From JANLYC01 sp963750495 (GTDB lineage: Bacteria; Actinomycetota; Actinomycetes; Propionibacteriales; Nocardioidaceae), in contig CAVVQV010000014.1 in the NCBI GenBank assembly GCA_963750495.1, positions 16,759-80,758 on the forward strand: a DNA stretch of 64,000 bases. The letters are read 5' to 3'. The notes beneath the pieces were generated by a model. That model was not told where the DNA came from. It did not search any database and saw only the letters and a program-made list of their open reading frames with translations. Shown one piece after another: positions 15,596-24,661 of this stretch. Within the stretch, counting starts at the first letter, position 1; each line of letters starts with the position of its first letter. The position numbers and the translations under genes were made by a program.

Positions 15596-17503
15596 GTGAA
15601 CGAGACAGGGCTTGTCATCCGGCGCCATGCCGGTTTGATGGCGGCCGTCGCTGTGACCGCGCTGGGCCTGGCTGTGGGATACCTGTGGCACTTCGCCGCA
15701 GCAGGGGGAGGTGTCTCCCTGCTGATCGGCCTCGTCCTGACCGGCGTGGGCGCCTTCCACGCGTTCGCCTGGGCCGATGCGCGGACACCGTTGCTGGTCG
15801 CTGACGACACCGGCATCCGTACCCGGCTCGGGGCGGCATGGACGGGCGTCCCGTGGTCGCAGATCGAACGGGTCGAGGTGGACGAACGTGGCCGGGTGAC
15901 CGACGGGCATGTCGCCGTGGTCAGCCCGGCGGCGGACGAGCTCATCGAGTCCGGTTGGCGCTCTCGACTCGGCGCCGCGGTCAATCGCTGGTTCTACGAC
16001 TCGCCGCTCGTGGTGCCCTTCGGCCTCACGACGACGGTCTCCGTGCTCGACGTCCCCGCAACGCTGGCGCGGCTGGCGGGCGGCCGGGCCGCGGTCGTCG
16101 TGCTGGACGGAGCCGTCGACGAGCCCGAGCCCACCGTCGCGCTGACCGGGAGTCATCGGCTGCGCCCCGCCGCGGATGAGCGGGTGCCGGTGCAACGGGA
16201 CCTCGCGGAGGCAGAGAATTTCAGCTCGGCAGGGTCGGCTGCCATGCCGGAGATCGACGATCAGGACCGCACCTCCGACGAGCTCGCGCCGACCAGCGGG
16301 CTCCCCAACACCGACGGTGACGACGAGCCGGCCGGGCAGCGGGGAGGGGAGCCACGCAAGAGCAGGCTGCCGTTCATCGCCGCCCGGCAGGCCGGACCGC
16401 CGCTTCCACTGGCGAAGGTCGTTGCCGCCCTGCGTTCCTACCCGGCCCGGCGCGAGGACGTCACCATCCCGTTCCGACACGAGCCGGCCACCGAAGGCTC
16501 CCTTGCCCTCTCGCACCCATACCTCGACGAGCCGACCGAGCCCCTGCCGGAGATCGAGCAGCTGCGGCGCCGGCACGAGGTCGAGACCCCGGAGCTGCCG
16601 ATCAGCAACGTCGAGCTGATCATCGACGCCACCACGGACATGTCTGCGCGGGCGATGAGCAAGGTCCGTAGGCGGGCTCCGCTCACCGCGTCCACCGAGA
16701 TGACCCACGGGGGGGAGTCCGTCGCGCCTGCGGACCTACCCGCCGCCGACGATCTGCTGATCGGGGGCGAGCTGCGGGGAGCGCGCGAGGCGTTGGGCCT
16801 GGACGTGGACGAGCTCGCCGAGCGCACCCGCATCCGCCCGTACGTCATCGAGTCGATCGAGGTCGACGATTTCCGTCCGTGCGGCGGGGACTTCTACGCG
16901 CGTGGTCACCTGCGGATGCTCGCGCGGATCCTCGGACTCGAGGTCGAGCCGTTGATGGAGACGTACGACGAGCACTTCGCCACCTCACCGATCAACCCGA
17001 GGGCCGTCTTCGACGCGGAGCTCTCCACCGCGGCCACGGGGCTGGTTCGTGGCGGATCGGCTCGCAGCGGTTGGGGCGGTTGGGCAGGGCTGGCGGCCGC
17101 CGTGCTCGTGCTGGTGCTGATCTGGGGAGTCGCCAAGTACCTCGCCGACGGCAGCGGGGCGCCGGTGACGGCTGCCCCGCCCACGCAGAACTCGGCCGGT
17201 CTCGGTTCGCCCGGTCCGGGCAACAAGCTGCTCCCCAAGCCGGAGCCGGCCACCGCCCGGGTCCGACTCGCCGCGGTCGGCGGCGGCTCCCGCGTCGTCG
17301 TCAAGGACCGCAAGGGCGGCGTCGTCTTCGCCGGGGTGCTCACCGACGGCAGTTCTCGGATGGCCGAGGGCCTGGCGCCGCTGCACGTGATGGCGGTTGA
17401 CGGCGGCGTGATCCGGATCGGTACGCAGGGGAAGTCCCTGGGCTACATCGGGGACGCCGGGGTGCGTTCCCGGCATCTCATCGCGGCTCCGGCCGCGGAC
17501 TGA
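15596..17503 (+). CDS. RodZ-like HTH membrane protein with N-terminal membrane domain
   Basis: A 635-aa protein. Residues 1-190 hold two hydrophobic segments (about 11-62) and a PH-like domain (ADDTGIRTRL, then WSQIERVEVDERGRV). Residues about 190-385 are a long low-complexity acidic linker. At about 386-455 is a RodZ/HTH_25-type helix-turn-helix (GELRGAREALGLDVDELAERT, within 20-residue limits). One membrane span follows (about 500-520), then a C-terminal DUF4115-type domain. RodZ proteins link the cell-shape machinery to the membrane. The start is a GTG behind GGAGGGGTG, 4 bases after the ftsK stop. The N-terminal part is not present in classical RodZ. Confidence 0.75.
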   Translation: MNETGLVIRRHAGLMAAVAVTALGLAVGYLWHFAAAGGGVSLLIGLVLTGVGAFHAFAWADARTPLLVADDTGIRTRLGAAWTGVPWSQIERVEVDERGRVTDGHVAVVSPAADELIESGWRSRLGAAVNRWFYDSPLVVPFGLTTTVSVLDVPATLARLAGGRAAVVVLDGAVDEPEPTVALTGSHRLRPAADERVPVQRDLAEAENFSSAGSAAMPEIDDQDRTSDELAPTSGLPNTDGDDEPAGQRGGEPRKSRLPFIAARQAGPPLPLAKVVAALRSYPARREDVTIPFRHEPATEGSLALSHPYLDEPTEPLPEIEQLRRRHEVETPELPISNVELIIDATTDMSARAMSKVRRRAPLTASTEMTHGGESVAPADLPAADDLLIGGELRGAREALGLDVDELAERTRIRPYVIESIEVDDFRPCGGDFYARGHLRMLARILGLEVEPLMETYDEHFATSPINPRAVFDAELSTAATGLVRGGSARSGWGGWAGLAAAVLVLVLIWGVAKYLADGSGAPVTAAPPTQNSAGLGSPGPGNKLLPKPEPATARVRLAAVGGGSRVVVKDRKGGVVFAGVLTDGSSRMAEGLAPLHVMAVDGGVIRIGTQGKSLGYIGDAGVRSRHLIAAPAAD

Positions 17504-17613
17504 CGGATCGGTCCCCGACAGCGCTGGATTTCGGCCGGCTTGCGGCTGGATGACGGCTGGAGAGGGCTGGATTGGCTGCTGCGCGGACCTCGGCGGCATA
17601 CTGGAGTCACCTC

Positions 17614-19080
17614 ATGAGCACTCAGACCCCTGCCGGTACGCCCGCGCTGACGACTGTGGCGCTGCTGACCCTCGGCTGTGCCCGCAACGACGTCGACTCC
17701 GAGGAGCTTGCGGCCCGACTCGAAGCCGGCGGTTTCCGGCTGGTCGAGGACGCCGACGACGCTGAGACCGTTCTCGTCAACACCTGCGGGTTCGTCGAGG
17801 CCGCCAAGAAGGACTCCGTCGACGCGCTGCTGGGCGCCGCTGAGCTGAAGGAGTCGGGCAAGGCTCGCGCCGTCGTCGCTGTGGGATGCCTGGCCGAGCG
17901 CTACGGCGAGGAGCTGGCCGACTCCCTGCCTGAGGCCGACGCGGTGCTCGGCTTCGACGACTACCCCGACATCGCCGCAAAACTGCGCGGCATCCTCGAC
18001 GGTGACACCCACGTCTCCCACGTCCCTCAGGACCGGCGCACGCTGCTGCCGATCTCGCCCGTGGACCGCGCGACCGCCACGGCGCCGTCGCTGCCCGGGC
18101 ACGCCCAGAGCGCGCCCGATCTGCCGACAGGTCTGGCACCTGCCAGCGGGCCCCGCCCGGTCCGCCGTCGGCTCGGCTCCGGACCGATGGCGCCGCTCAA
18201 GCTCGCGTCCGGGTGTGACCGGCGCTGCTCGTTCTGTGCGATCCCGAGCTTTCGTGGCTCGTTCGTCTCGCGCCGGCCGACCGACGTCCTGGACGAGGCG
18301 CGCTGGTTGGCCACCGAGGGTGTCCGCGAGCTGTTCCTGGTCAGTGAGAACTCCACGTCCTACGGCAAGGACCTCGGTGACCTCACGCTGCTCGAGACGC
18401 TGTTGCCCGCGCTTGCGGACGTCGACGGCGTACGCCGGGTTCGGGTCTCCTACCTCCAGCCGGCGGAGACGCGTCCCTCGCTCGTCGAGGCCATCGCCGC
18501 GACGCCCGGCGTGGCGTCGTACTACGACCTGTCCTTCCAGCACGCAGCTCCGACGGTGCTGCGGCGGATGCGCCGGTTCGGCGACCCCGAACGCTTCCTC
18601 GGCCTGCTCGACCTGATCCGGTCGTACAGCCCGCACGCCGGGGCGCGAAGCAACGTCATCGTCGGGTTTCCGGGCGAGACCGAGGCCGATCTCCAGACTC
18701 TCGGTGACTTCCTGGTAGCGGCGCGCCTCGACGTGGTGGGGGTGTTCGGCTACTCCGACGAGGACGGCACCGAGGCGACCTCGCTCGACGGACACCTCGA
18801 CGAGATCGAGGTGCGCGCCAGGGTGGAACACCTCACCCGGCTGGTCGACGAGATCACTGTGCAGCGCGCCGAGGATCGCATCGGTGAGTCGATCGACGTG
18901 CTGATGGAGACCGTCGACGGCGCGGTCGGTGAGGGGCGACCCGAGTGCCAGGGCCCGGAGGTCGACGGCTCGACGACGGTGTCCGACCTGCCGAGCGGGA
19001 CCATCATCGGGGACGTGGTCAGGGCTACGGTCACGGGCACCTCCGGTGTCGACCTCGTAGCCAGCGCGCGGACGCAATAG
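17614..19080 (+). CDS. rimO: Ribosomal protein S12 methylthiotransferase RimO
   Basis: A 488-aa radical-SAM enzyme that methylthiolates an Asp of ribosomal protein S12. The N-terminal UPF0004 domain has its three cluster cysteines at Cys22 (TLGCARN), Cys58 (NTCGF) and Cys92 (GCLAERY). The radical-SAM motif Cys201-x3-Cys205-x2-Cys208 is in SGCDRRCSFC, and a TRAM-like C-terminus follows. The ATG at 17614 has GGAG 8 bases upstream and is preferred over the in-frame start at 17572. The spacer before it repeats GGCTGGA three times within about 35 bp, with no known meaning. Confidence 0.93.
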   Translation: MSTQTPAGTPALTTVALLTLGCARNDVDSEELAARLEAGGFRLVEDADDAETVLVNTCGFVEAAKKDSVDALLGAAELKESGKARAVVAVGCLAERYGEELADSLPEADAVLGFDDYPDIAAKLRGILDGDTHVSHVPQDRRTLLPISPVDRATATAPSLPGHAQSAPDLPTGLAPASGPRPVRRRLGSGPMAPLKLASGCDRRCSFCAIPSFRGSFVSRRPTDVLDEARWLATEGVRELFLVSENSTSYGKDLGDLTLLETLLPALADVDGVRRVRVSYLQPAETRPSLVEAIAATPGVASYYDLSFQHAAPTVLRRMRRFGDPERFLGLLDLIRSYSPHAGARSNVIVGFPGETEADLQTLGDFLVAARLDVVGVFGYSDEDGTEATSLDGHLDEIEVRARVEHLTRLVDEITVQRAEDRIGESIDVLMETVDGAVGEGRPECQGPEVDGSTTVSDLPSGTIIGDVVRATVTGTSGVDLVASARTQ

Positions 19081-19090
19081 GTTGACCTCC

Positions 19091-19789
19091 ATGCCCGACG
19101 ACCGGTCGCCCGCCGACTCCACCGCAGACAGTGGTGCAGGCAGTGGTGCAGCCGGCGTGCAGGCGGACCACGCGAGGGGACCTCGGCAGCCCACCAACTG
19201 GAACCTGCCGAACGCGCTCACGACCCTGCGGATCGTGCTGGTCCCGCTGTTCGGCTGGCTCCTGCTCGTCGACGACGGGCAGGACGGCTCCTACCGCGTC
19301 TGGGCGTTCGTCGTCTTCACGCTCGCGATCCTCACGGACCGCATCGACGGCGACATCGCACGGCGCCGCAACATGGTCACCGACTTCGGCAAGCTGATGG
19401 ACCCGATCGCCGACAAGGCGCTCACCGGCATGGCCTTCGTCGGGCTCTCGATCATCGGCGAGCTGTGGTGGTGGGTCACGCTGGTGGTCCTGGGTCGCGA
19501 GTGGGGCATCACGCTGATGCGCTTCTGGATCATCCGGTACGGCGTGATGCCGGCCAGCCGCGGCGGCAAGATCAAGACGACCCTGCAAGCCGTGGCCCTG
19601 AGCGGGTTGGTGCTTCCGCTGCGCGCACTCGACGGGACCTGGGGCACGGTGGGCGACGCCTTGTGGTGGCTGGCCGTGGTCATCATGGCGGCTGCGGTGG
19701 TCGTCACCATCGCGACGGGGATCGACTACGTACGCGAGGCGATCAAGCTGCGTCGGGCCGGCCAGCAGGCGGCTCGACAGGAGTCGTGA
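19091..19789 (+). CDS. pgsA: CDP-diacylglycerol-glycerol-3-phosphate phosphatidyltransferase
   Basis: A 232-aa integral membrane enzyme of the CDP-alcohol phosphotransferase family, making phosphatidylglycerol phosphate. The signature D-x2-DG-x2-AR-xn-G-x3-D-x3-D reads TDRIDGDIARRR followed by GKLMDPIAD. About five membrane spans follow a 40-residue hydrophilic N-terminus. The ATG at 19091, ten bases after the rimO stop, is taken as start. In many actinobacteria this gene sits between rimO and cinA, as here. The family also includes other lipid synthases, so substrate specificity is inferred from position. Confidence 0.88.
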   Translation: MPDDRSPADSTADSGAGSGAAGVQADHARGPRQPTNWNLPNALTTLRIVLVPLFGWLLLVDDGQDGSYRVWAFVVFTLAILTDRIDGDIARRRNMVTDFGKLMDPIADKALTGMAFVGLSIIGELWWWVTLVVLGREWGITLMRFWIIRYGVMPASRGGKIKTTLQAVALSGLVLPLRALDGTWGTVGDALWWLAVVIMAAAVVVTIATGIDYVREAIKLRRAGQQAARQES

Positions 19790-19819
19790 GATGACCCCGA
19801 CCCCTAGGGGTGTCATCCG

Positions 19820-20305
19820 GTGAGCGTCCCGTCGCACGTGCTTCCCGCCGCCTGTCTCGACGCGCTCGCCACCCGATCGGCCACCGTGGCCACGGCTGAG
19901 TCGCTGACCGCCGGGCTCGTGTCGGCAACCCTGGCCGGGGTCGCCGGGGCGTCATCGGCTCTGCGTGGCGGCATCGTGGCCTACGCGAGCGACGTCAAGG
20001 TGAGCATGCTCGGGGTCGATACCCAGGTGGTCGCGTCCGTGGGAGTGGTCTCCGCCGAGGTCGCTCAGCAGATGGCGGTCGGCGTCCGGGAACGCCTGGC
20101 GGCCGACTGGGGCATCGCGACGACCGGTGTGGCCGGGCCCGACCCGCAGGAGGGTCATCAGCCAGGCGAGGTGCACGTAGCCGTGGCCGGGCCGGACGGA
20201 CGGGTCGACACTCGCTCGCTGCAGCTGACCGGAGATCGCCAGGAGATCAGGGCGGCCAGCGTCGACGCCGTGCTGGCGTTGCTCCTGTCACACCTTGGCG
20301 GCTGA
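19820..20305 (+). CDS. CinA-type nicotinamide-nucleotide amidohydrolase
   Basis: A 161-aa protein matching the C-terminal CinA domain, which deamidates NMN (PncC activity) in NAD recycling. Family motifs are TAESLTAGLVSATLA near residue 25, RGGIVAYASDVK near 48, and TTGVAGPDPQEG near 100. The N-terminal molybdopterin-binding-like domain of longer CinA proteins is absent, so this is the short form. The start is a GTG 30 bases after pgsA. Confidence 0.88.
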   Translation: MSVPSHVLPAACLDALATRSATVATAESLTAGLVSATLAGVAGASSALRGGIVAYASDVKVSMLGVDTQVVASVGVVSAEVAQQMAVGVRERLAADWGIATTGVAGPDPQEGHQPGEVHVAVAGPDGRVDTRSLQLTGDRQEIRAASVDAVLALLLSHLGG

Positions 20306-20456
20306 TCGGGCTGAGCCCGCCGGGAAGATCTGGGGCGGCGGTGCGGTTGCGTCAGGTTATGAGTCCAACTGCGGAGGGTCGAGCCCGTCGCGCGGTCGGG
20401 GCGGGTACCCTGGACGCGCAACGTCCCACGACCCGCAACGTGAGAGGAGCCCGGCC

Positions 20457-20781
20457 ATGATTCTGGTCCGACGACTCCTCGGTGACGTCCTGCGGGAGCT
20501 GCGCCTCGACCAGGGACGCACGCTGCGCGACGTCTCGGCCGAGGCCCGGGTGAGCCTGGGCTACCTGTCCGAGATCGAGCGCGGGCAGAAGGAAGCGTCG
20601 TCCGAGTGCCTGGCGGCCATCTGCCACGCCCTTGAGGTGCCGCTGTCGGTCATCATGGCCAAGGTCAGCGGAGAGATCGCGCGGGAAGAAGAAAGCGTCG
20701 CCGGTCTGACGTCATTGCCGACCCGCGCTCAAGAGCGTGGACGAGATCGCCGTCTCCGGCGTCGCCAACGTCGCTGCCTAG
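20457..20781 (+). CDS. clgR: ClgR-like HTH regulator, probable frameshift near the end
   Basis: The first 75 residues are a Cro/CI-type helix-turn-helix close to ClgR, the activator of clp protease and stress genes in actinobacteria (LRDVSAEARVSLGYLSEIERG, then KEASSECLAAICHALEVPLS). The ATG at 20457 follows GAGAGGAG. After about residue 85 the frame becomes Arg-rich and stays open to 21266, running into the opposing gene. The +1 frame gives an ordinary-looking tail, LKSVDEIAVSGVANVAA, ending at TAG 20779-20781. A one-base shift between about 20690 and 20728 is therefore likely. The HTH part is intact, and ClgR tails are variable, so function could persist. Confidence 0.65.
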
Positions 20782-20921
20782 CCACCTTCAGGCATTCTCA
20801 CGGGCGTGTATTCCTATGCGACGCCCAGCGTGTGAACAAGTATGGCGTCTGCTCCGAGCCCAGAGCGGCGGTGACTCGGTCCCGGAGCAGCCGGAACGAT
20901 TGCTCGCCCGCTGAGGACGAG

Positions 20922-21239
20922 TTACGTCCACTTGTGACCCCGTCGCTGGTTGATCAGCGACTCAGCGGGAGTGAACTGGTCCCGTGTCAGATCGAGTTCG
21001 ACTCCGCCGGGCGTCACGTTCCAGTAGTGCACACCCTCGACCCGGCCCTCGTACTCGACGTCGGCGACCATCAGATCGCCACCCAGCAGATTCTGGATGA
21101 CGAGGGCGGTCGTCCCGCACTGACCTCGCGACGGCTGCCCGCTGCCCCTGGCCATGTATTCAGCTGTGGCGAAGAAGGTGTCAGGCCCCCAGGACGAGCG
21201 CACCGCTGCTTCAATCTCGCTCAACGTCCACGTCGGCAT
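20922..21239 (-). CDS. YunG-like protein, probably frameshifted
   Basis: A 105-aa frame with family features of the YunG group: WTLSEIEAAVRSSW at the start, SRGQCGTTALVIQNLLGG, then HYWN and ELDLTRDQF. The function of YunG is unknown. It ends early at HKWT. Reading the strand beyond the stop in the next frame gives GEQSFRLLRDRVTAAL, which resembles the missing C-terminus and ends at 20798. One base gained or lost in the run of four C at 20938-20941 would join the two parts. The ATG at 21239 is preferred to the upstream start at 21344. Confidence 0.55.
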   Translation of the reverse strand: MPTWTLSEIEAAVRSSWGPDTFFATAEYMARGSGQPSRGQCGTTALVIQNLLGGDLMVADVEYEGRVEGVHYWNVTPGGVELDLTRDQFTPAESLINQRRGHKWT

Positions 21240-21290
21240 GGAAAGTATGGTGCCGCACAGAAGTAAGGCCACTGGCGACGATGCATCGGG

Positions 21291-21323
21291 ACGAGTGCAC
21301 TTCGCTCGCACTAGAGGCACACC
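21291..21323 (+). repeat. 33-bp direct repeat, left copy
   Basis: Starts ACGAGTGCACTTCG and ends GGCACACC. It matches 23213-23245 at 29 of 33 positions in the same orientation. The pair brackets a methyltransferase gene and an IS110 remnant. Confidence 0.6.
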
Positions 21324-21382
21324 CGATTGAATGCAGGCCACCACGGCCAGCTGCGGATCAGCCGGAAAGAAGGATGCTCATC

Positions 21383-22135
21383 ATGAGTCAAGCGTTCTAC
21401 TCACACGCGAGCCTGTACGACCTCATGTTCCCGGGCGGCGGTCCCGCGGTCGACTACTTTCGGGCCGAGGCCAATCGGCAAGGAGGGAGAGTATTGGAAC
21501 TCGCGTGCGGAACCGGGCACAAGCTGATCCCCATTGCGTCCGACGGGCATCCGTGCGTCGGCCTGGACTCCTCGCCAGACATGTTGGCTGAGGCTCAGCG
21601 CAAGGCGAAGCTGCGGGGTGTAGCGGTGGAATGGAAGCAGGGTGACATGCGCGCCTTCGACCTGGGCGGCACGTTCGACTTCGTGTTCATCACAGCCAAT
21701 TCCCTACTTCATCTGCATGAGGCTGGGGATCTGGAGAGCTGCTTCCGGTCGGTTCGCCGACACCTGGCACCTGGAGCACGGTTCGTCTTCGATGTCTTCA
21801 ACCCGAGCGTGCGCCTCCTTGCCGAGGCTGATGGCGTGCGGCGAACGCGGGAGTCGTTGTCTTTCACGGACCCCGACCGTGGCGGCGTGAGCGTCGATGT
21901 CGCGGAAACCTACGATGCGGCTGCGCAAGTCACACGCGGGACGTGGTACCTCTCGACTGACTCGGAGCCCGACTTCGTCGTCGCACCCCTGGAGATCAGG
22001 AGCATTTTCCCGCAGGAGCTGCTGCTGCTCGTCTCGCTCGGCGGCCTTCGGCTCGTCCAGCGGTTCGGCACCTGGTCTGGTCAACCATTTGCCGCGGACT
22101 CGCCATTTCAAATATGCATGTGTGAGTCCGCGTGA
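21383..22135 (+). CDS. Class I SAM-dependent methyltransferase
   Basis: A 250-aa enzyme with the SAM-binding motif I VLELACGTGHKL (about residues 36-47), an acidic motif II end (VGLDSSPDMLAEA) and a motif for the third strand, FDFVFITANSLLHL. Substrate is not evident; related proteins methylate small molecules. The ATG at 21383 follows GAAGG at about 9 bases; an ATG at 21374 is too close to that site. It lies inside the segment bounded by the 33-bp repeats, in a region that looks slightly less GC-rich than its surroundings, suggesting acquired DNA. Confidence 0.78.
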   Translation: MSQAFYSHASLYDLMFPGGGPAVDYFRAEANRQGGRVLELACGTGHKLIPIASDGHPCVGLDSSPDMLAEAQRKAKLRGVAVEWKQGDMRAFDLGGTFDFVFITANSLLHLHEAGDLESCFRSVRRHLAPGARFVFDVFNPSVRLLAEADGVRRTRESLSFTDPDRGGVSVDVAETYDAAAQVTRGTWYLSTDSEPDFVVAPLEIRSIFPQELLLLVSLGGLRLVQRFGTWSGQPFAADSPFQICMCESA

Positions 22136-22319
22136 TTGCCCCGTGCGCACATCGGCTACTTGTTTCATTGACCTCAGGACCGGCCTCTGGCGAGGCTCGG
22201 TCGAGGTGTCTGGGATTGTCGCTCTCACATCGGCTGCCCGCTGTTCGCGGTGTGGCTCTCACATGGCCTGCGTGGTCCCGGACGCCGCTGGGCGGGAGTG
22301 GCTCAAGAAGGGATTGCTC

Positions 22320-23196
22320 TGCGACGCCCATTCCATCGCTCTGGCCGGCACCTGGGTGGCGGGGCTGCGGCCGGTGGTGGCCGATGCCGACCTCGATGTG
22401 CTGCGGCTGTTGGCCGATCGTCGTCGTCAGCTCGGCGAGGAACACACCCGGAAGGTCTCCCAGTTACACGCCTTGTTGCTGGAGCTGATCCCAGGCGGGG
22501 CCAAGAAGATCCAGTCCGCCGCCCAAGCCAAAGCCCTCCTCGCCGGTGCCCGTCCGCGGGATATCGCCGGCAAGACCCGACGTCGCCTGGCCGCCGAGCT
22601 GGCCGGTGACCTCGAGCAGATCTATGCCCGGAAGAAGGCCGCCGACAAAGAGCTACGAGACCTGGTCGCTGCCACCGGCACCGGGCTGTTGGACCTGCAC
22701 GGCATCGGACCCTCCGGTGCAGCCCGACTGTTGGTCGAGGTCGGCCGACATCACCCGGTTCCCCGACCGCAACCACTTCGCGTCCTGGACCCGCACCGCT
22801 CCGGTCGACGCCTCCTCCGGGGACCAGGTCCGGCACCGGCTATCACGTGGCGGGAACCGACAGATCAACCGGGCCCTGCGCATGATGGCCACCGTCCAGC
22901 TGCGGAACCAGACCGAAGGACGGGCCCACTACGACCGCAAGAAACACAGCGGGAAGTCGTCGATGTAAGCCATGCGCTGCCTCAAACGACGACTGTCCGA
23001 CACCGCCTACCGCACCATGCTCGCCGACCTCGCACCACACGACATCCGGGAGCAGGTGACGGGTCCGGGAGGGCAACGGGGCAACGGCTCTGACTCCAGC
23101 GCGACCGGCTCACAACCCCAACACCGGCACTCCGGACAAGCCACTCCAGGACCCGTCGAACCTCAGCCTAAACCCGCACTCCCGAAGGTGTCTTGA
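22320..23196 (+). pseudogene. IS110-family transposase remnant
   Basis: Recognisable from DAHSIALAGT (about 22322) onward: the IS110 linker helices (LADRRRQLGEEHTRKVSQLH), then the Transposase_20 part LHGIGPSGAARLLVEVG, then SGDQVRHRLSRGGNRQINRAL and MRCLKRRLSD. The DEDD catalytic N-terminus is missing, replaced by unrelated sequence before 22320. An extra C at about 22746 shifts the frame, and TAA at 22966-22968 interrupts SSM-AMRCL where a Glu codon is expected. The element cannot move on its own. Confidence 0.8.
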
Positions 23197-23212
23197 CACA
23201 GAAGGGAGCCAG

Positions 23213-23245
23213 ACGAGTGCACTTCGTCCTCACTAGGGGCACACC
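23213..23245 (+). repeat. 33-bp direct repeat, right copy
   Basis: Same orientation as 21291-21323 and 29 of 33 positions identical, sharing the flanks ACGAGTGCACTTCG and CACTAG. It begins 16 bases after the end of the IS110 remnant frame. Confidence 0.6.
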
Positions 23246-23315
23246 GAGAAAGAGCGCGCAGCACTGCCAGGCTCATCGTCACAAGAGTGAGTCACACCCG
23301 GGCGAAGCGACATGG

Positions 23316-24661
23316 TTACCCGGGTCGGGGTTTGAAGCGTTGGTGGCGGATGGGTCTTCGTTGCGGGTCGATGCGGGTGGGTGGGATCACTTCGGTGATC
23401 CCGTCGGGGGCGAGGGTGAGGTCCCATTCGCCTTGGTGGATGAGGTGGTGGTGGAAGGAGCAGAGGAGGCAGCCGTTGTCGATGTCGGTCGGTCCGCCCT
23501 CGCTCCAGGGGATGCGGTGGTGTGCTTCAGCCCAGGCGGGTGGGCGTTCGCAGCCGGGGAAGACACAGCCTTGGTCGCGGGTGGCGAGTGCGAGCCGTTG
23601 GTGACGGTCGAACAAGCGGCGGGTCATGCCGAGGTCGAGGATCTTCGACTCACCTGACATGACGATGGGCAGGAGGTCGGCGTTGCAGGCCAGCCGTCGG
23701 GTCTCCCCGATCGAGATCGCGCTGCCGGTGTCCAGGATCGCTTCCCCCGCACCGGCGCGGAGTCTGGTTTCGTCGACGGTGACCACGATGGTGGCGTTCG
23801 CGACGCCGTGCTGAGGGTGCCCGTCGGTGGGGAGGTGTTCGATCAGCTCACACAAGGCCCGGCCGAGCCGGTTGCCGTAGGGCAGGTCCGCAATGGTCGT
23901 CTCAGCCATGGGATCGGTGCCGGTGGCGACCCGACGGGGAGAGGTGTGAGGCTTCGAGGTGTTTGGTGAGCATGCCGAACACCAGGTTGGGCAGGGCGAA
24001 CCGGCCGCGGGCGATGCCGTCGGAACCGTACTGGCCGGTGAACCAGGCTGAGGCCAACGCCTTGCGTTCCTGGGCGGCGAGCTGCTGCTCCAGGGTCTGG
24101 TCGACGGTGTCGGGGTCGACGACCTCGACCAGATGGTTCGCTGCGACCTGCAGCTGCGTGAACGACAGTGTCTGGGCATGGGCGAGCAGATCCTGCTGCG
24201 CTGCCTCGACCCGGTCCGGCTCGATCAGTGGGTGAGAGCCGGTTGATCGCGGCCGCGACCACCACCCCTTGTTCGGCCGACACGACACCGGCCGCGACCG
24301 CACGACGGGTCGGCTCCGTGACGGTCGACGTGCCGTGCAGCTGCTTGGCGGTCCGCACGGTCCGGGACGCTTCACCGGCCGACATCCGGTGCGCCGTCAT
24401 CAGATGCGCCCGCGTGGACGAGGCACCGTATCGGTGGGGCAGGTTGCGGTCGGCTGCTTCGGCGACCAGTCGGGCGACCAGCTCGTCGGCAGCGGCCCGG
24501 ACCGCGAGTGCTTCGCTGATCCGGCGATCCAGCCGGGCGTCGTCCAGGGACCAGGTGGGGGTGTCGACCAGGTCAGCGAGTTCATGACGCACGCCAGCGA
24601 AACCACGACCGAAGGCATCGTCGATGCCCACGGCCGGTGGTGGTCCCTGCGTCGTACTCAT
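23316..24661 (-). pseudogene. DUF222/HNH endonuclease, broken by two frameshifts
   Basis: Three successive frames together spell one DUF222-HNH protein of about 450 residues, a family present in many copies in Nocardioidaceae and often tied to repeats or mobile introns. The N-terminal DUF222 part (24661 to about 24235) contains ARLDRRISEALAVRAAADEL. The middle (about 24235 to 23937) contains LASAWFTGQYGSDGIARG. The C-terminal HNH part contains AEAHHRIPWSEGGPT and NGCLLCSFHHHLIH. Frame changes lie near 24235 (after INRL) and at a run of four bases near 23937. The HNH residues are intact but cannot be translated in one piece. Confidence 0.8.
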
